A DNA stretch of 64,000 nt from Bacteroidota bacterium (GCA_025963725.1 JAOQAE010000006.1:1-64000), one strand, 5' to 3'. Shown: positions 8,761 through 18,750, numbered from the stretch's first letter. Made by a program: numbers and translations. Notes: a model not told the origin generated them from the letters alone.

Positions 8761-9681
8761 TTGAAAAAACACCTCGCTGCCTTCCTGCTATTGTTATTCA
8801 TCAGCCCGCTGTATTGCTGCGCCGGAGATTCCATTCCATATATAAAAGCCAAAGGGATCCTTTCATCCACGAGGGTACGAACCACCAAAACATACAGCCT
8901 GTTCGACCTTGTGATCCATGGCGTTGACCCGACCAGCGGCGATACACTGAAGGTCCGCGTTCATTTTTTCGAGAATAAGAAAGCCGGGAAGCTGCCGCTG
9001 CTGGTCATTGTGCCGCCGATCAACGGGGTGAGCATGCGTGAGCAGCAGGTAAGCGATCATTTCATTCGCTGCGGATATCACACCGTGGTGATAGAGCCGG
9101 TAAAAGATATTTCCGACACTTCAGTACCGATCAAAGATTTTGAGAACCAGCTGCTTTGCTTCGTCAGCGCGCTGCGTTCAACGATCGATGTTTTGGAAAT
9201 AAAAGAACAGGTGGACGCCAAAAATATATTCGTATGGGCTGCGAGCATGGGCGCTATCTGCAGCAGCTATGCCGTGTGTGTGGATAAGCGTATCAATGCG
9301 GCAGTGCTGGTTGCCGGCGGTGCGCCGGTCTCGGGGATTGTTACCGATTCCTGGCAAAGATATGTGGTGCGATACAGGAAGGAGCGGATGAAGGCGGAAA
9401 GGCTGGGATCAAAGGAAGAATTTCGAAAAAAAATGGAAGAGAACATCCACATAGATGTGCTCCGGCTTGCGAAGAACCGCGCTGCATCCGACCTTTATTT
9501 CGTAATGGCATTAAAAGACGGGAGCGTTCCAACAGTGTACCAGACCATGCTTATAAATGCTTTCGGGCCGGGATCAACAATAAAAAAATACAAAGCCGGA
9601 CATGCGGAAACACTGATCGAATCCCACACGCTGCACCTCGATGACTATTCCAATTTCCTGAACAGTAAAATCCGACATTAA
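8761..9681 (+). CDS. Exported alpha/beta-hydrolase-fold protein
   Basis: The product is about 306 aa if it begins at TTG 8761; another TTG lies at 8743, overlapping the lhgO stop. No ATG precedes the signal peptide, and the KKHLAAFLLLLFISPLYCCAGD segment fits a signal or lipoprotein leader. The body has an alpha/beta hydrolase core: LPLLVIVPPINGVS strand, nucleophile elbow WAASMGAICSSY (Ser in ASMG) and a late AGHAETLIESH carrying a candidate catalytic His. It resembles prolyl-oligopeptidase/dienelactone-hydrolase-like exported proteins. The substrate is unknown. It sits in an apparent operon between lhgO and a DoxX-like gene (gap 10 nt). Confidence 0.75.
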   Translation: MKKHLAAFLLLLFISPLYCCAGDSIPYIKAKGILSSTRVRTTKTYSLFDLVIHGVDPTSGDTLKVRVHFFENKKAGKLPLLVIVPPINGVSMREQQVSDHFIRCGYHTVVIEPVKDISDTSVPIKDFENQLLCFVSALRSTIDVLEIKEQVDAKNIFVWAASMGAICSSYAVCVDKRINAAVLVAGGAPVSGIVTDSWQRYVVRYRKERMKAERLGSKEEFRKKMEENIHIDVLRLAKNRAASDLYFVMALKDGSVPTVYQTMLINAFGPGSTIKKYKAGHAETLIESHTLHLDDYSNFLNSKIRH

Positions 9682-9691
9682 TTCCGAGCCT

Positions 9692-10048
9692 ATGAAAACG
9701 ATCCTCCTGTATGTAATGTCACTGCTTTATTTTGCCGCAGGGGTGTATCATTTCATAAACCCGAAAATGTACCTGCGCATTATGCCAACATGGCTTCCGG
9801 CGCAGCTTCCGCTCGTGTATATCAGCGGCGTGTGCGAGGTCATTGTTGCCATCCTCCTAATCCCGGAAAGCACCCGTCCGCTTGGCGCCTGGCTCACCAT
9901 CGCCCTGCTCATTGCTGTATTCCCGGCCAATATCCAGATGGCGGTGAGCTTTTACCAGAAGCAGCATTCGGGGCTCTGGATAGCCCTTGCCCGCCTGCCG
10001 CTGCAGCTGGTGCTTATCTGGTGGGCCTGGATCTATACAAAAAGTTAA
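9692..10048 (+). CDS. DoxX-like small membrane protein
   Basis: A 118 aa protein with four predicted membrane helices: LLYVMSLLYFAAGVYHF, LPLVYISGVCEVIVAILLI, LGAWLTIALLIAVFPANI and a last segment around PLQLVLIWWAWIY. The pattern YFAAGVYHFINP…G(V)CE…P.N is that of the DoxX/DoxX-like family. It starts 10 nt after the hydrolase stop and is probably cotranscribed with it. The biochemical role is not known for most members. Confidence 0.8.
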   Translation: MKTILLYVMSLLYFAAGVYHFINPKMYLRIMPTWLPAQLPLVYISGVCEVIVAILLIPESTRPLGAWLTIALLIAVFPANIQMAVSFYQKQHSGLWIALARLPLQLVLIWWAWIYTKS

Positions 10049-10076
10049 AAGCGCCGGGGGCTTTCCTCAAAACCCT

Positions 10077-10084
10077 TATCTTTG
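10077..10084 (+). promoter_or_regulatory. Probable -7 element for the outer-membrane receptor gene
   Basis: TATCTTTG fits the Bacteroidota consensus TAnnTTTG, 55 nt upstream of the ATG at 10140. No clear -33 TTTG lies at 19-20 nt spacing. Confidence 0.4.
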
Positions 10085-10139
10085 CAGGGCTTATTAAACC
10101 TTTTCCAAAAGGTTTTGTCCCTATATCAAACCGCATTCA

Positions 10140-12974
10140 ATGAAACGCATTCTTTTCCTTTTCTTTTTTTCACTTTTCCTTATTAAAACCGGTATGTCAC
10201 AAGGCTCCCTGAACGGACAGCTGAACGATGCCGGCGACAGATCCCCGCTGATCGGCGCAAGCGTGATCCTGCTGAACCCTGATTCATCCCTGTACAAGGG
10301 AACCACTGCCGACCTCGATGGAAAGTTCCTTATTGAGAATATAAACAGGGGAAAATACATTCTTAAGATCACCTTTATCGGCTACGCGGATGAGCTTCGC
10401 ACGCTCGACATGGCGGATGCTCCTGTAGCGCTCGGCAGCATCAGCTTAAAGCCTTCCAGCAAAACCCTGAAGGATGTGGTGATCACCGAGAAGGCGCTCA
10501 CCGCGGTGCAGAAAGGCGATACCACGCAATACAACGCTTCTAGCTACAAAACAAACCCGGATGCCAATGCGGAAGACCTGATCACGAAAATGTCGGGAGT
10601 GACCACGCAGGACGGAAAAGTGCAGGCGCAGGGCGAGGAAGTGAAAAAGGTGCTGGTGGACGGAAAGCCCTTTTTTGGCGACGATCCGAGCGCTGTCCTG
10701 AAAAACCTGCCGGCTGATGTGATCGACAAGATCCAGGTGTTCGACCAGCAGAGCGACCAATCAAAGTTTACGGGAGTGAGCGACGGCAATACCACGAAAA
10801 CGATCAACATCATTACCAAGCAGGGAATGAAGAACGGGACCTTCGGAAGGGTGTATGCCGGCTATGGATATGAAGATGTGTATAAAGCGGGCTTCAACAT
10901 TAATTTTTTCAAGGGCGACAGGCGCATCTCTATTGTTTCGCAATCCAACAACATCAATGAGCAGAATTTTTCATCGGACGACCTTGCCGGCGTGATGAGC
11001 TCATCGGGCGGAGGCGGGCGTGGCGGACGCGGAGGCATGGGTGGAAATCCCGGCGGCGGCGGTAACTGGGGCGGCGGCAACAGCGGAAGCAACTTTCTCG
11101 TAAATGCGAAGAACGGCATCTCCACAACGCATGCGATCGGGCTGAACTACAGCGACAAATGGAATAAAAAAACGGAAGTGAGCGCCAGCTATTTCCTGAA
11201 CTATGCCGACAATACCGCGGAACAGTTCATCAACAGGCAATATCTGCCGGTGTCGGATTCAGGCCTGGTGTATAAGGAAAACAGCATCAATAATTCTGTG
11301 AACATCAATCACCGTTTCAACATGAAGCTCGAATGGAAAAAAGACACGAGCAATTCCATCACCTACACTCCTAAATTCAGCCTGCAGCAGAATACCGGAA
11401 AAAGCAACCTTTACGGGCAGAACACTGCCGGCGATGATACGCTGAACCGCACGACCAATTTTTATAATTCGGAAGTGATGGCCTATAATTTTTCCAACGA
11501 ATTGCTCTTGCAGCATAAGTTCAAAAAGCAGGGAAGAACCATCTCGCTGAACCTTAATGGCGCGTACAGCGCAAATACAGCGCAAAGCGACCTTCATTCA
11601 ATCAACTCGTATTATAACGACACTTCATTCTTCTCAGCTGTGCTCGACCAGCAGGCCACGCTTACGAAGCCGGGAAGCAGCTATGGCTCCAACCTCACGT
11701 ATACCGAGCCCCTGGGCATTAAAAGCATTCTGCAGATCAGCTATTCCAACTCCTTTAATTTCACGCAGAACACAAAAAAAACATTCAACTACTCATCTTC
11801 GGATGACAGCTACAACAGCCTCGACACGCTGCTGTCGAACGTATTCAACAGCGAATACGTAACGCACAAGGCGGGCCTCGGCTACCGTTACAACAACGCG
11901 AAGGTGCAGTTCATGGCAGGCGCAAATTACCAGTATGCAACGCTTACAGCCGATCAGAGCTTTCCGTACACTTACAGCCTCGTGAGGAATTACCAGAACA
12001 TTTTACCGAATGCCATGCTTCGCTACAACTTCAGCGCGAAGAAAAGTTTGCGCATTATGTACCGCACACAAACCACGCAGCCCGCCATCGACCAGCTGCA
12101 GAATGTGCTGAACAATACCAACCCTACGCAGCTCAGCATCGGAAACCCTTCCCTGCAGCAGAATTACGACAACACGATGTTTCTGCGCTATTCTTCGAGC
12201 AATACGGAAAAGGCAACTTCCTTCTTTGCAATGATCGCGGGTACCTACACCAACAACTACATTGCGAACAGCACCTTTACGGCAACGAAGGATACCGTAA
12301 GGAACGGGATCGCATTGCGGCGCGGAACGCAGATCACCCAACCTGTGAACGTGAACGGCTATATGAACCTGCGCAGCTTTATCACGTATGGCATTCCGTT
12401 CAGCGTGATCAAGTGCAACCTTAACTTCAATGCAAATGCGGCTTACGTGAAAACACCGGGCATTGTGAATGATGTGATGAATTATTCGAACGCGCAAACA
12501 TTCGGCGGAGGGCTCACACTCAGCAGCAATATCAGCAAGCAGGTGGATTTTACGCTCTCCACCAACCTTACCTACAATACGGTGGAGAATACGATCAACA
12601 GGCAGCTGAACACGCAGTATTACAACCAGAACAGCAGGCTGAAGATGAATGTGATCTTCCTGAAGAATGTGGTGTTCAGCACCGACCTTACTCACCAGTA
12701 TTACCAGGGGCTTTCGCAGGGATACAACCAGAACTATCTTTTATGGAATGCCGCACTGGGGTACAAATTCCTGAAGGACCAGAAGGCGGAGATCCGCCTG
12801 TCGGTGAACGATATTCTTGAGCAGAACACAAGCATCACGCGCAACACCACGGAAACATACATTGAAGACGTTCAGACGAATTTACTGCAGCGCTATTTCA
12901 TGCTTACCTTCACCTACAACATCAAGGTGTTTAAACAGACAAGGGAGGATAAAAGCAAGGCAACGCACGAATAA
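10140..12974 (+). CDS. TonB-dependent-receptor-like outer membrane beta-barrel protein with carboxypeptidase-regulatory domain
   Basis: A 944 aa protein with signal peptide RILFLFFFSLFLIKTGMSQ. A carboxypeptidase-regulatory-like (CarbopepD_reg) domain follows at about 22-105 (LNGQLNDAGDRSPLIGASVIL…GKFLIENINRGKYILKI). A plug-like region comes next (EDLITKMSGVTTQDGKVQ, VKKVLVDGKPFFGDDPSAVLKNLPADVIDKIQV). The rest is a barrel rich in alternating aromatic strands. This matches the outer membrane beta-barrel family 3 group related to TonB receptors. A Gly-rich insert (about 285-315) is unusual. No SusD partner is adjacent, so the transported substrate cannot be inferred. Confidence 0.87.
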   Translation: MKRILFLFFFSLFLIKTGMSQGSLNGQLNDAGDRSPLIGASVILLNPDSSLYKGTTADLDGKFLIENINRGKYILKITFIGYADELRTLDMADAPVALGSISLKPSSKTLKDVVITEKALTAVQKGDTTQYNASSYKTNPDANAEDLITKMSGVTTQDGKVQAQGEEVKKVLVDGKPFFGDDPSAVLKNLPADVIDKIQVFDQQSDQSKFTGVSDGNTTKTINIITKQGMKNGTFGRVYAGYGYEDVYKAGFNINFFKGDRRISIVSQSNNINEQNFSSDDLAGVMSSSGGGGRGGRGGMGGNPGGGGNWGGGNSGSNFLVNAKNGISTTHAIGLNYSDKWNKKTEVSASYFLNYADNTAEQFINRQYLPVSDSGLVYKENSINNSVNINHRFNMKLEWKKDTSNSITYTPKFSLQQNTGKSNLYGQNTAGDDTLNRTTNFYNSEVMAYNFSNELLLQHKFKKQGRTISLNLNGAYSANTAQSDLHSINSYYNDTSFFSAVLDQQATLTKPGSSYGSNLTYTEPLGIKSILQISYSNSFNFTQNTKKTFNYSSSDDSYNSLDTLLSNVFNSEYVTHKAGLGYRYNNAKVQFMAGANYQYATLTADQSFPYTYSLVRNYQNILPNAMLRYNFSAKKSLRIMYRTQTTQPAIDQLQNVLNNTNPTQLSIGNPSLQQNYDNTMFLRYSSSNTEKATSFFAMIAGTYTNNYIANSTFTATKDTVRNGIALRRGTQITQPVNVNGYMNLRSFITYGIPFSVIKCNLNFNANAAYVKTPGIVNDVMNYSNAQTFGGGLTLSSNISKQVDFTLSTNLTYNTVENTINRQLNTQYYNQNSRLKMNVIFLKNVVFSTDLTHQYYQGLSQGYNQNYLLWNAALGYKFLKDQKAEIRLSVNDILEQNTSITRNTTETYIEDVQTNLLQRYFMLTFTYNIKVFKQTREDKSKATHE

Positions 12975-12985
12975 GGCATCTGCCC

Positions 12986-13029
12986 ATAAAAAAAGCCCTT
13001 CCGAAATGCTTCAGAAGGGCTTTTTTTTA
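12986..13029. terminator. Bidirectional terminator between convergent genes
   Basis: GCCCTTC (12995-13001) pairs with GAAGGGC (13014-13020). A-rich sequence flanks the left arm and TTTTTTTT the right arm, so it can stop both the receptor gene and the convergent lipoprotein gene. Confidence 0.85.
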
Positions 13030-13044
13030 TTCAACAACGGTCGC

Positions 13045-13473
13045 TTATTTTTTTGTTAAAACAAGCAGCCATGTTCCGTCTGCACGTGAACCTTTCAGCT
13101 CGACTGCAGTGTTGGTTTCATTCACAACGGTCCAGCTGTCACTCAACAGGTTGAAAGGTTCAGCAGATCCGAAATTGATCACCATAGGATTTTCTTTCGC
13201 TTCCAGCGCATCTCTCTTCCAGTTTCCTAATACTTTTCGTCCGTTTCCTTGTGCCACCAGCAATCCGCCCTTCATCATATCAATAGTGTAGCCTGTATAG
13301 AAGTCGGCATGGTCAACGCCATTCACCTCAAATTTTGATACTGAATATTTACCTTGCGAAGCAGCGCTGCTTGTGGTTGTTGCAGTTACCGTTCCGAGGT
13401 CTTCTTTTTTGCAGGAGCTATAGCCTGCTGCCATCAGCATGGCAATTCCGATTGTTATGATTCGATTTTTCAT
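13045..13473 (-). CDS. Small putative lipoprotein
   Basis: The product is 142 aa, beginning MKNRIITIGIAMLMAAGYSSCKKEDLG, a lipoprotein signal with lipobox YSSC at the end. I chose the ATG at 13473 because the frame upstream lies in a non-coding gap and inside alaS. The mature part has a Thr/Ser linker and then a small beta-rich domain (KYSVSKFEVNGVDHADFY … GTWLLVLTKK), like the lipocalin-like outer-membrane lipoproteins of Bacteroidota. I do not recognise a specific family and no function is assigned. Confidence 0.75.
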   Translation of the reverse strand: MKNRIITIGIAMLMAAGYSSCKKEDLGTVTATTTSSAASQGKYSVSKFEVNGVDHADFYTGYTIDMMKGGLLVAQGNGRKVLGNWKRDALEAKENPMVINFGSAEPFNLLSDSWTVVNETNTAVELKGSRADGTWLLVLTKK

Positions 13474-13617
13474 GGTTTCTTTCGTTTTTGGTTTCACAGG
13501 ATTAACGACAAATGCGCTGCCAGCAAAGCGCATCCCGGGGCATCTGTCGCCCAAACGATCAAAAGAATGTTTGAAAGGAAAAAAGGATGAGCCGGACAAA
13601 GCCCCTGAAAAGGCGAA

Positions 13618-13650
13618 GGCTGTGGAAAAAGCGCGTTTATTTCCACAGCC
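13618..13650. repeat. Perfect 11-bp inverted repeat upstream of the lipoprotein gene
   Basis: GGCTGTGGAAA (13618-13628) is exactly complementary to TTTCCACAGCC (13640-13650) across an 11-nt loop. It lies between alaS and the lipoprotein gene. No T run follows on either strand, so it looks more like an operator or RNA structure than a terminator. Confidence 0.45.
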
Positions 13651-13659
13651 ATTCCCCAT

Positions 13660-13690
13660 AAAACAAAAACTCCGGGGAATTTCCCCGGAG
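13660..13690 (-). terminator. Terminator of alaS
   Basis: CTCCGGGGA (13670-13678) pairs perfectly with TCCCCGGAG (13682-13690) around a 3-nt loop. On the minus strand it is followed by TTTTTGTTTTA, 42 nt after the alaS stop. Confidence 0.85.
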
Positions 13691-13732
13691 CTGTGTATTA
13701 TTATGAGCCATAATCTGCTAAAAATACAAATG

Positions 13733-16393
13733 TTACTTAGGAAGATAGTCTTCCGCTTTTTTGAGCGCGCTGTCGATCCCGCTGAGGTTAGGGCCTTTTG
13801 CAGTTGCAAAGAAAGGCTGTCCGCCGCCGCGGCCGTTCAATTCCTTGCCCAGCTCATTAATGATCGTGTGCATGTTCAGCTGCTTTTGCTCCACCAGATT
13901 AGTAGAAGTCGATCCCGTTAAGCCGGCATTCCCGTCTATCTCGTAGGCGGTGATCATGAACAGGTTCGGGATCTCCTCCTTCATCTGGAAATGTATATCC
14001 TTAATAATGTTCAGCGAGCTCATGTCTATTTTTGCAGAAATAAAGCTGATATCGCCGATCGTTTTCACTTTTGTTCTCAGCTCCGATTTGATCAGCTTTG
14101 CTTTTTCACGCAGCATCTGCTCCACCTGTTTCTGCAGGGCGGAATTCTCATCCATTAAGCCCTGCACGCTCTTCACTACATCCTTCGGATTTTTCAAAAG
14201 CACTTTCAATTCGTGCACCAGCGCGCTCTGCTGGTTGAAGAACTGTTCCGCCTTTACCGAAGTGATGGCCTCTATCCTCCTGATGCCGGCAGCTACAGCG
14301 CCTTCCGAGCTGATCTTGAACAAGCCGATCTGTCCAGTTGCGGGCACATGTGTTCCGCCGCAAAGCTCGATCGAATAGTTTTTGTCGAATGTAACAACGC
14401 GCACCGTGTCGCCGTACTTTTCACCGAACAAAGCCATAGCGCCCAGCTTGCGCGCATCGTCGATCGGCATTTCCTTAATGTCGGCTGCAATGTTCTCACG
14501 GATCTTGCTGTTCACTATGCTTTCAATTTCCGCGATCTCTTCATCCGTTACCTTGGAGAAGTGCGAGAAATCGAAGCGCAGGTGCTCCTCGTTCACCAAT
14601 GACCCTTTCTGCTCCACGTGCGTGCCCAGCACCTTGCGCAATGCGGCATGCAAAAGGTGTGTAGCGCTGTGGTTATTCTCCGTCAGCTTCCTTCTTTCAG
14701 CATCCACCTTTGCGATAAAGGCCTGGCTGAAGTTTTCGGGAAGCTTGTCCGCGAAATGAATAATGATCCCGTTCTCTTTTTTCGTATCCGAGATCTTTAT
14801 AGTTTCATTCGCCGATTCCAATACACCGATATCGCCGACCTGTCCGCCGCTTTCCGCATAAAAGGGGGTTTTATCAAGCACCAGCTGGAATTGCTCCTTG
14901 CCTTTTGCTTTTACCTTGCGGTACTGGATGATCTTTACTTCGCTTTCAAGCGCCTGGTATCCAACGAACGACCTTCCGCCATCTTCCGCCTTGCGGCCGT
15001 CCACGAGTGTCCAGTCGCCGGTATCCACGGAAGTTGCAGCGCGCGACCTGTTCTTCTGCTTGTCGAGCTCCGTATCAAACCCTGCCTTATCAATGCCAAG
15101 GCCATATCCTTTTGCGATCAGCGAAGTAAGATCCTCGGGAAAGCCGTATGTGTCATACAATTCAAAAACAACAGCGCCATCCACTACAGCCTTCTTTTCC
15201 TTGATGGTAGTTGCGCACACCTGGTCGATGCGTTTTAAGCCGTTCTCCAGCGTGCGGAAGAAAGAAAGCTCCTCTTCCCGGATCACTTTTTCGATCAGCA
15301 TCTTTTGTGAAACCAGCTCCGGGAACGCATGCCCCAGCTGGTGCGACAGCACAGGCACCAAACGGAACATGAACGGCTCTTTCAGGTTGAGCGACTGGTA
15401 TCCGTAACGGATCGCCCTTCTTAAAATGCGGCGGATCACGTAGCCGGCGCCTGTATTGGAAGGCAATTGCCCGTCGGCAATGCTGAACGAGATCGCACGG
15501 ATATGATCCGCGATCACACGCATGGCAATGTTGATGATCAGCTGCTTCTTATGCTCCTCTTCGTTCTCAGGCTTGTAACGGTGGCCGGATAATTCCTCCA
15601 GCTTCCCGATCACGGGGCTGAACACATCGGTATCATAATTCGACTGCTTGCCCTGCAGCACGCGCACAAGGCGCTCAAAGCCCATCCCCGTATCCACATG
15701 CTGTTTCGGCAGCTTGTGTAACGATCCGTTTGCCTTCCGCTCAAATTCCATGAACACATTGTTCCAGATCTCGATCACCTGCGGATCATCATTGTTCACA
15801 CGCGATGCTCCCGGCACTTTCGCGATCTCCTCTTCTGTGCGCCCGTCGTAATGGATCTCCGAGCAAGGGCCGCAGGGGCCGGTATCGCCCATCTCCCAGA
15901 AATTATCTTTTTTATTTCCGCGAAGGATCCTTTCTTCAGGAATGAATTGCTTCCAGATATCGTATGCTTCCTGGTCGAAGCCAAGCCCGTCCTCTGTGCT
16001 TCCTTCAAACACGGTCACATACAATCTGGTTTTATCGATCTTGTACACATCCGTAAGCAGCTCCCAGGCCCATGTGATCGCTTCTTTCTTGAAGTAATCG
16101 CCAAAGCTCCAGTTACCGAGCATTTCGAACATCGTATGGTGATAGGTATCAACGCCCACTTCTTCCAGGTCGTTGTGCTTTCCGCTTACGCGAAGGCATT
16201 TCTGCGTATCGGCAACACGCGGGAATTTGATCGGCGCATTGCCCAGGAACAGGTCCTTGAACGGCGCCATGCCGCTGTTATTGAACATCAGGGTGGGATC
16301 GTTCTTCACCACCATCGGTGCCGAGGTTACGATCTCATGTCCCTTGGATTTAAAAAAATCTAAAAATGTCTGCCTTACTTTGCTTGATTCCAT
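13733..16393 (-). CDS. alaS: Alanyl-tRNA synthetase
   Basis: Charges tRNA-Ala in the cytoplasm. The 886 aa length is that of full bacterial AlaRS. The class II core begins [17 protein letters not shown] and includes [14 protein letters not shown] and the [18 protein letters not shown] motif. The editing domain has [13 protein letters not shown] and the [15 protein letters not shown] zinc-site segment. The C-terminal C-Ala domain ends with [14 protein letters not shown]. The editing and aminoacylation parts are intact. The divergent M23 peptidase and MerR genes upstream are its usual neighbours in Bacteroidota. Confidence 0.97.
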   Translation of the reverse strand: MESSKVRQTFLDFFKSKGHEIVTSAPMVVKNDPTLMFNNSGMAPFKDLFLGNAPIKFPRVADTQKCLRVSGKHNDLEEVGVDTYHHTMFEMLGNWSFGDYFKKEAITWAWELLTDVYKIDKTRLYVTVFEGSTEDGLGFDQEAYDIWKQFIPEERILRGNKKDNFWEMGDTGPCGPCSEIHYDGRTEEEIAKVPGASRVNNDDPQVIEIWNNVFMEFERKANGSLHKLPKQHVDTGMGFERLVRVLQGKQSNYDTDVFSPVIGKLEELSGHRYKPENEEEHKKQLIINIAMRVIADHIRAISFSIADGQLPSNTGAGYVIRRILRRAIRYGYQSLNLKEPFMFRLVPVLSHQLGHAFPELVSQKMLIEKVIREEELSFFRTLENGLKRIDQVCATTIKEKKAVVDGAVVFELYDTYGFPEDLTSLIAKGYGLGIDKAGFDTELDKQKNRSRAATSVDTGDWTLVDGRKAEDGGRSFVGYQALESEVKIIQYRKVKAKGKEQFQLVLDKTPFYAESGGQVGDIGVLESANETIKISDTKKENGIIIHFADKLPENFSQAFIAKVDAERRKLTENNHSATHLLHAALRKVLGTHVEQKGSLVNEEHLRFDFSHFSKVTDEEIAEIESIVNSKIRENIAADIKEMPIDDARKLGAMALFGEKYGDTVRVVTFDKNYSIELCGGTHVPATGQIGLFKISSEGAVAAGIRRIEAITSVKAEQFFNQQSALVHELKVLLKNPKDVVKSVQGLMDENSALQKQVEQMLREKAKLIKSELRTKVKTIGDISFISAKIDMSSLNIIKDIHFQMKEEIPNLFMITAYEIDGNAGLTGSTSTNLVEQKQLNMHTIINELGKELNGRGGGQPFFATAKGPNLSGIDSALKKAEDYLPK

Positions 16394-16445
16394 TTTGCTT
16401 CTACGAATTACTAATTTTACTAATCTACGAATTACGAATGCGGAG

Positions 16446-16480
16446 CGTCATTGCGAGGGCTTTTCGCCCGAAGCAATCTC
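16446..16480. repeat. Dispersed GTCATTGCGAGG-type intergenic repeat
   Basis: The segment CGTCATTGCGAGGGC … GCCCGAAGCAATCTC is a short imperfect palindrome of a type found dispersed between genes in many bacterial genomes. It lies between the divergent alaS and M23 genes. I infer membership from memory of the motif; only one copy is seen here. Confidence 0.5.
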
Positions 16481-16602
16481 ACATTCAATTCTGTGTTATC
16501 ATTATTCTGTCGAACAACTAACCACTCCCGAACCCCCAACTGACAACGGATTGCAAATTTAGTTTATTTGCGTAAATTCGCATTAGACAAACGTAATATT
16601 TC

Positions 16603-17574
16603 GTGAGCAAGATCAAATATAAGTTCAACACCAAATCCCTTACCTACGAAAAGGTGACCATCCCGCTTCGTAAGCGGATCTGGCAGGTATTGTCGTACCT
16701 CGCCACAGGGCTGGTGTTTGCCACGATCACCATCATCCTCGCGTTCAAATACCTGAGCTCCCCGAAGGAAAAGCAGCTGCAGCGCGAGATCACTGAGCTC
16801 ACGCTGCAATACGAGATCCTGAACAACCGGATGACGGAGGTGACGGAAGTACTGGACGACCTCCAGGAGCGCGACAACAATATTTACCGCACCATCTTCG
16901 AAGCTGAGCCTATTCCCGGAAGCATCCGGAAGGCGGGAACCGGCGGGATCGACCGCTACAAGGCGCTCCAGGGCTTTAATAATTCCGAACTGATGGTGGA
17001 AGCAAGCAAAAGCCTTGACAGGATCAGCAAGCAGCTGTACATCCAGTCAAAATCATTCGATGAAGTGGCGAAGCTTGTGAAGAGCAAGGCAAAATTATTA
17101 TCCTCCATCCCGGCCATACAGCCGATCGCTAACGATGAGCTCAGGCATCAGCCCGGAGGCTTCGGATGGCGAACGCACCCGATCTATAAAACGCCGGAGT
17201 TCCACCCGGGGATGGATTTTGCAGCGGCAGAAGGAACCGAGATCCACGCAACCGGCGATGGCATTGTAACGCGCGCGGATGACATGGCGCAGGGTTACGG
17301 CAACCACGTAATGATCAACCATGGATATGGTTACGAGACCCTGTACGGGCACATGGTGCGCTTTGTTGTGCGCGTGGGACAACAGGTGAAGCGCGGACAG
17401 CTGATCGGCTATGTGGGCAGCACAGGGCTGTCGACCGCTCCGCATGTGCATTACGAAGTGCACAAGAACGGGGAAGTGGTGAACCCGATCAACTTTTATT
17501 ACAACGACCTTACACCGGAACAATATCAGAAGCTGATAGAACAGTCGGCACAGTCGTCGCAGTCGTTCGATTAA
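16603..17574 (+). CDS. M23 family metallopeptidase (cell-wall endopeptidase)
   Basis: A 323 aa protein starting at GTG 16603. It has a single N-terminal membrane anchor (WQVLSYLATGLVFATITIILAF, about 27-48) and a coiled-coil stretch (EKQLQREITELTLQYEILNNR, about 56-90). The C-terminal LytM/M23 domain has zinc-site motifs HPGMDFAAAEGTEIHA (HxxxD) and HVHYEVHKNG (HxH), both intact, with GNHVMINHGYGYETLYGHM between. Homologues cut peptidoglycan cross-bridges from the periplasm and act in growth or division. It is divergent from alaS and followed by the merR gene. Confidence 0.92.
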   Translation: MSKIKYKFNTKSLTYEKVTIPLRKRIWQVLSYLATGLVFATITIILAFKYLSSPKEKQLQREITELTLQYEILNNRMTEVTEVLDDLQERDNNIYRTIFEAEPIPGSIRKAGTGGIDRYKALQGFNNSELMVEASKSLDRISKQLYIQSKSFDEVAKLVKSKAKLLSSIPAIQPIANDELRHQPGGFGWRTHPIYKTPEFHPGMDFAAAEGTEIHATGDGIVTRADDMAQGYGNHVMINHGYGYETLYGHMVRFVVRVGQQVKRGQLIGYVGSTGLSTAPHVHYEVHKNGEVVNPINFYYNDLTPEQYQKLIEQSAQSSQSFD

Positions 17575-17647
17575 ACATCCTCATCATCTGCCCTTCTTAA
17601 AGAACAGGGACACAGGACAGCACAAAACATACTTCGATAAAAAATTA

Positions 17648-17655
17648 TATATTTG
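17648..17655 (+). promoter_or_regulatory. Probable -7 element for the MerR-type gene
   Basis: TATATTTG matches TAnnTTTG and lies 48 nt upstream of the TTG start at 17704. A convincing -33 TTTG is not visible. Confidence 0.4.
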
Positions 17656-17703
17656 TTTAACAGAATCCTCCATACCTACACTTCAACAAACAATAATTAA
17701 GCA

Positions 17704-18063
17704 TTGCCTTATAAGGAAACCGATACCGTTAAGCTGTACTACACCATTGGTGAGGTATCCGAGATGTTCCATGTGAACACATCGCTGGTGCGGTTCTGGG
17801 AAAAGGAATTCGACATTTTAAAGCCGAAGAAGAATAAAAAAGGCAACCGCCTGTTTACGCCGGAGGACCTCGACAATTTCAAGATCATTCATAACCTTGT
17901 GAAAGAGCAGGGGCTTACGCTGGAAGGGGCTAAAAAGTACCTGAAGGAGAACCGGAAAGCGCTGAAGCATGAATTGAAAACGGAGAGATCGCAGTTTTCG
18001 GAGATCGAGAATAAATTGCGGAAGATCAGGAACCGTTTGCAGGAGCTGAAGGAAAAATTGTAA
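17704..18063 (+). CDS. MerR family transcriptional regulator
   Basis: A 119 aa protein. The N-terminal winged-helix MerR domain is clear: YYTIGEVSEMFHVNTSLVRFWEKEF (about 12-36), then KKGNRLFTPEDLDNFKIIHNLV. A C-terminal coiled coil for dimerisation (HELKTERSQFSEIENKL) follows. There are no cysteines for metal binding at the usual positions, so it is unlikely to be a metal sensor. The start is TTG at 17704, chosen because the helix-turn-helix begins soon after. The target is unknown. The adjacency to the M23 peptidase and alaS is conserved in the phylum. Confidence 0.9.
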   Translation: MPYKETDTVKLYYTIGEVSEMFHVNTSLVRFWEKEFDILKPKKNKKGNRLFTPEDLDNFKIIHNLVKEQGLTLEGAKKYLKENRKALKHELKTERSQFSEIENKLRKIRNRLQELKEKL

Positions 18064-18732
18064 TTATTCAGGAATGTTCTTCAGCCATTGGGCCGCCTCG
18101 GGGTCTCCCATGGACACCGCTTTTTTCCAATCTTTTTCAGCCTCCTTCATCATCCTGAGATTATAATAGGAAGTTCCCCTGTTCATATAACTGCTCACTA
18201 CGGTGCTATCGAGCTCTATGGCTTTGGTGATATCGGCAATTGCTGCGCTGTAGTTCCCCTGCTTCATATCCTCCACTCCTTTCATGCCCATTTCCCAGGC
18301 TGTGTATTTTGTATTGTATCCTTCGTCCGTTGTTTGCAGGATGACAAACAGATGGATGGCAAAGGCTACAAACCCGGCAGCAACGATCGTACTTGCCCAT
18401 TTGTAAGTATTGGAATATGATTCAGGAACACCCAATGCCCTGACCTTTCTGTAATTTACCACACTGCCGGCCACAAAATAAACCGAAAGCAGGATCCCTG
18501 CAAAAATGACAATGTTAATTATCTGACCGGGAAAGAACTTAAGGGATAAGAGATAAATGAACAGGCAGGGAACCACGATGAACAGCCTGTATTTCCGCTG
18601 CTTGCTGAAGCCATCCAGCAATTTCAGCTTCATTTCACCATCCAGCTTTCCAAGGGCTCTTTCAAGCATGAAACGGGAAATAAGTATAGGAAGCAGGATC
18701 AGCGCGATTGAAATGAGCGAGTCATTTGTCAT
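18064..18732 (-). CDS. Membrane protein with C-terminal TPR repeats
   Basis: A 222 aa protein with about four membrane helices in the first 140 residues (ISIALILLPILISRFML, RLFIVVPCLFIYLLSLKFF, IINIVIFAGILLSVYFVAG, STIVAAGFVAFAIHLFVIL). A cytoplasmic or periplasmic tail follows with two TPR-like repeats (GVEDMKQGNYSAAIADITKA and YMNRGTSYYNLRMMKEAEK). TPRs mediate protein contacts; no enzymatic motif is seen. It is convergent with the merR gene, with no gap between them, and lies 18 nt downstream of hldD on the same strand. Function unknown. Confidence 0.7.
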   Translation of the reverse strand: MTNDSLISIALILLPILISRFMLERALGKLDGEMKLKLLDGFSKQRKYRLFIVVPCLFIYLLSLKFFPGQIINIVIFAGILLSVYFVAGSVVNYRKVRALGVPESYSNTYKWASTIVAAGFVAFAIHLFVILQTTDEGYNTKYTAWEMGMKGVEDMKQGNYSAAIADITKAIELDSTVVSSYMNRGTSYYNLRMMKEAEKDWKKAVSMGDPEAAQWLKNIPE

Positions 18733-18750
18733 GTAAAAATGAGTTAACGA

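Noticed and set aside
11259-12695. Minus-strand ORFs opposite the outer-membrane receptor
   Set aside because: Shadows of the barrel gene, rich in His/Val/Ile and lacking any family motifs.
13474-13809. N-terminal extension of the 13045-13473 lipoprotein
   Set aside because: The frame runs through non-coding space into alaS; the ATG at 13473 is followed by a clear lipoprotein signal.
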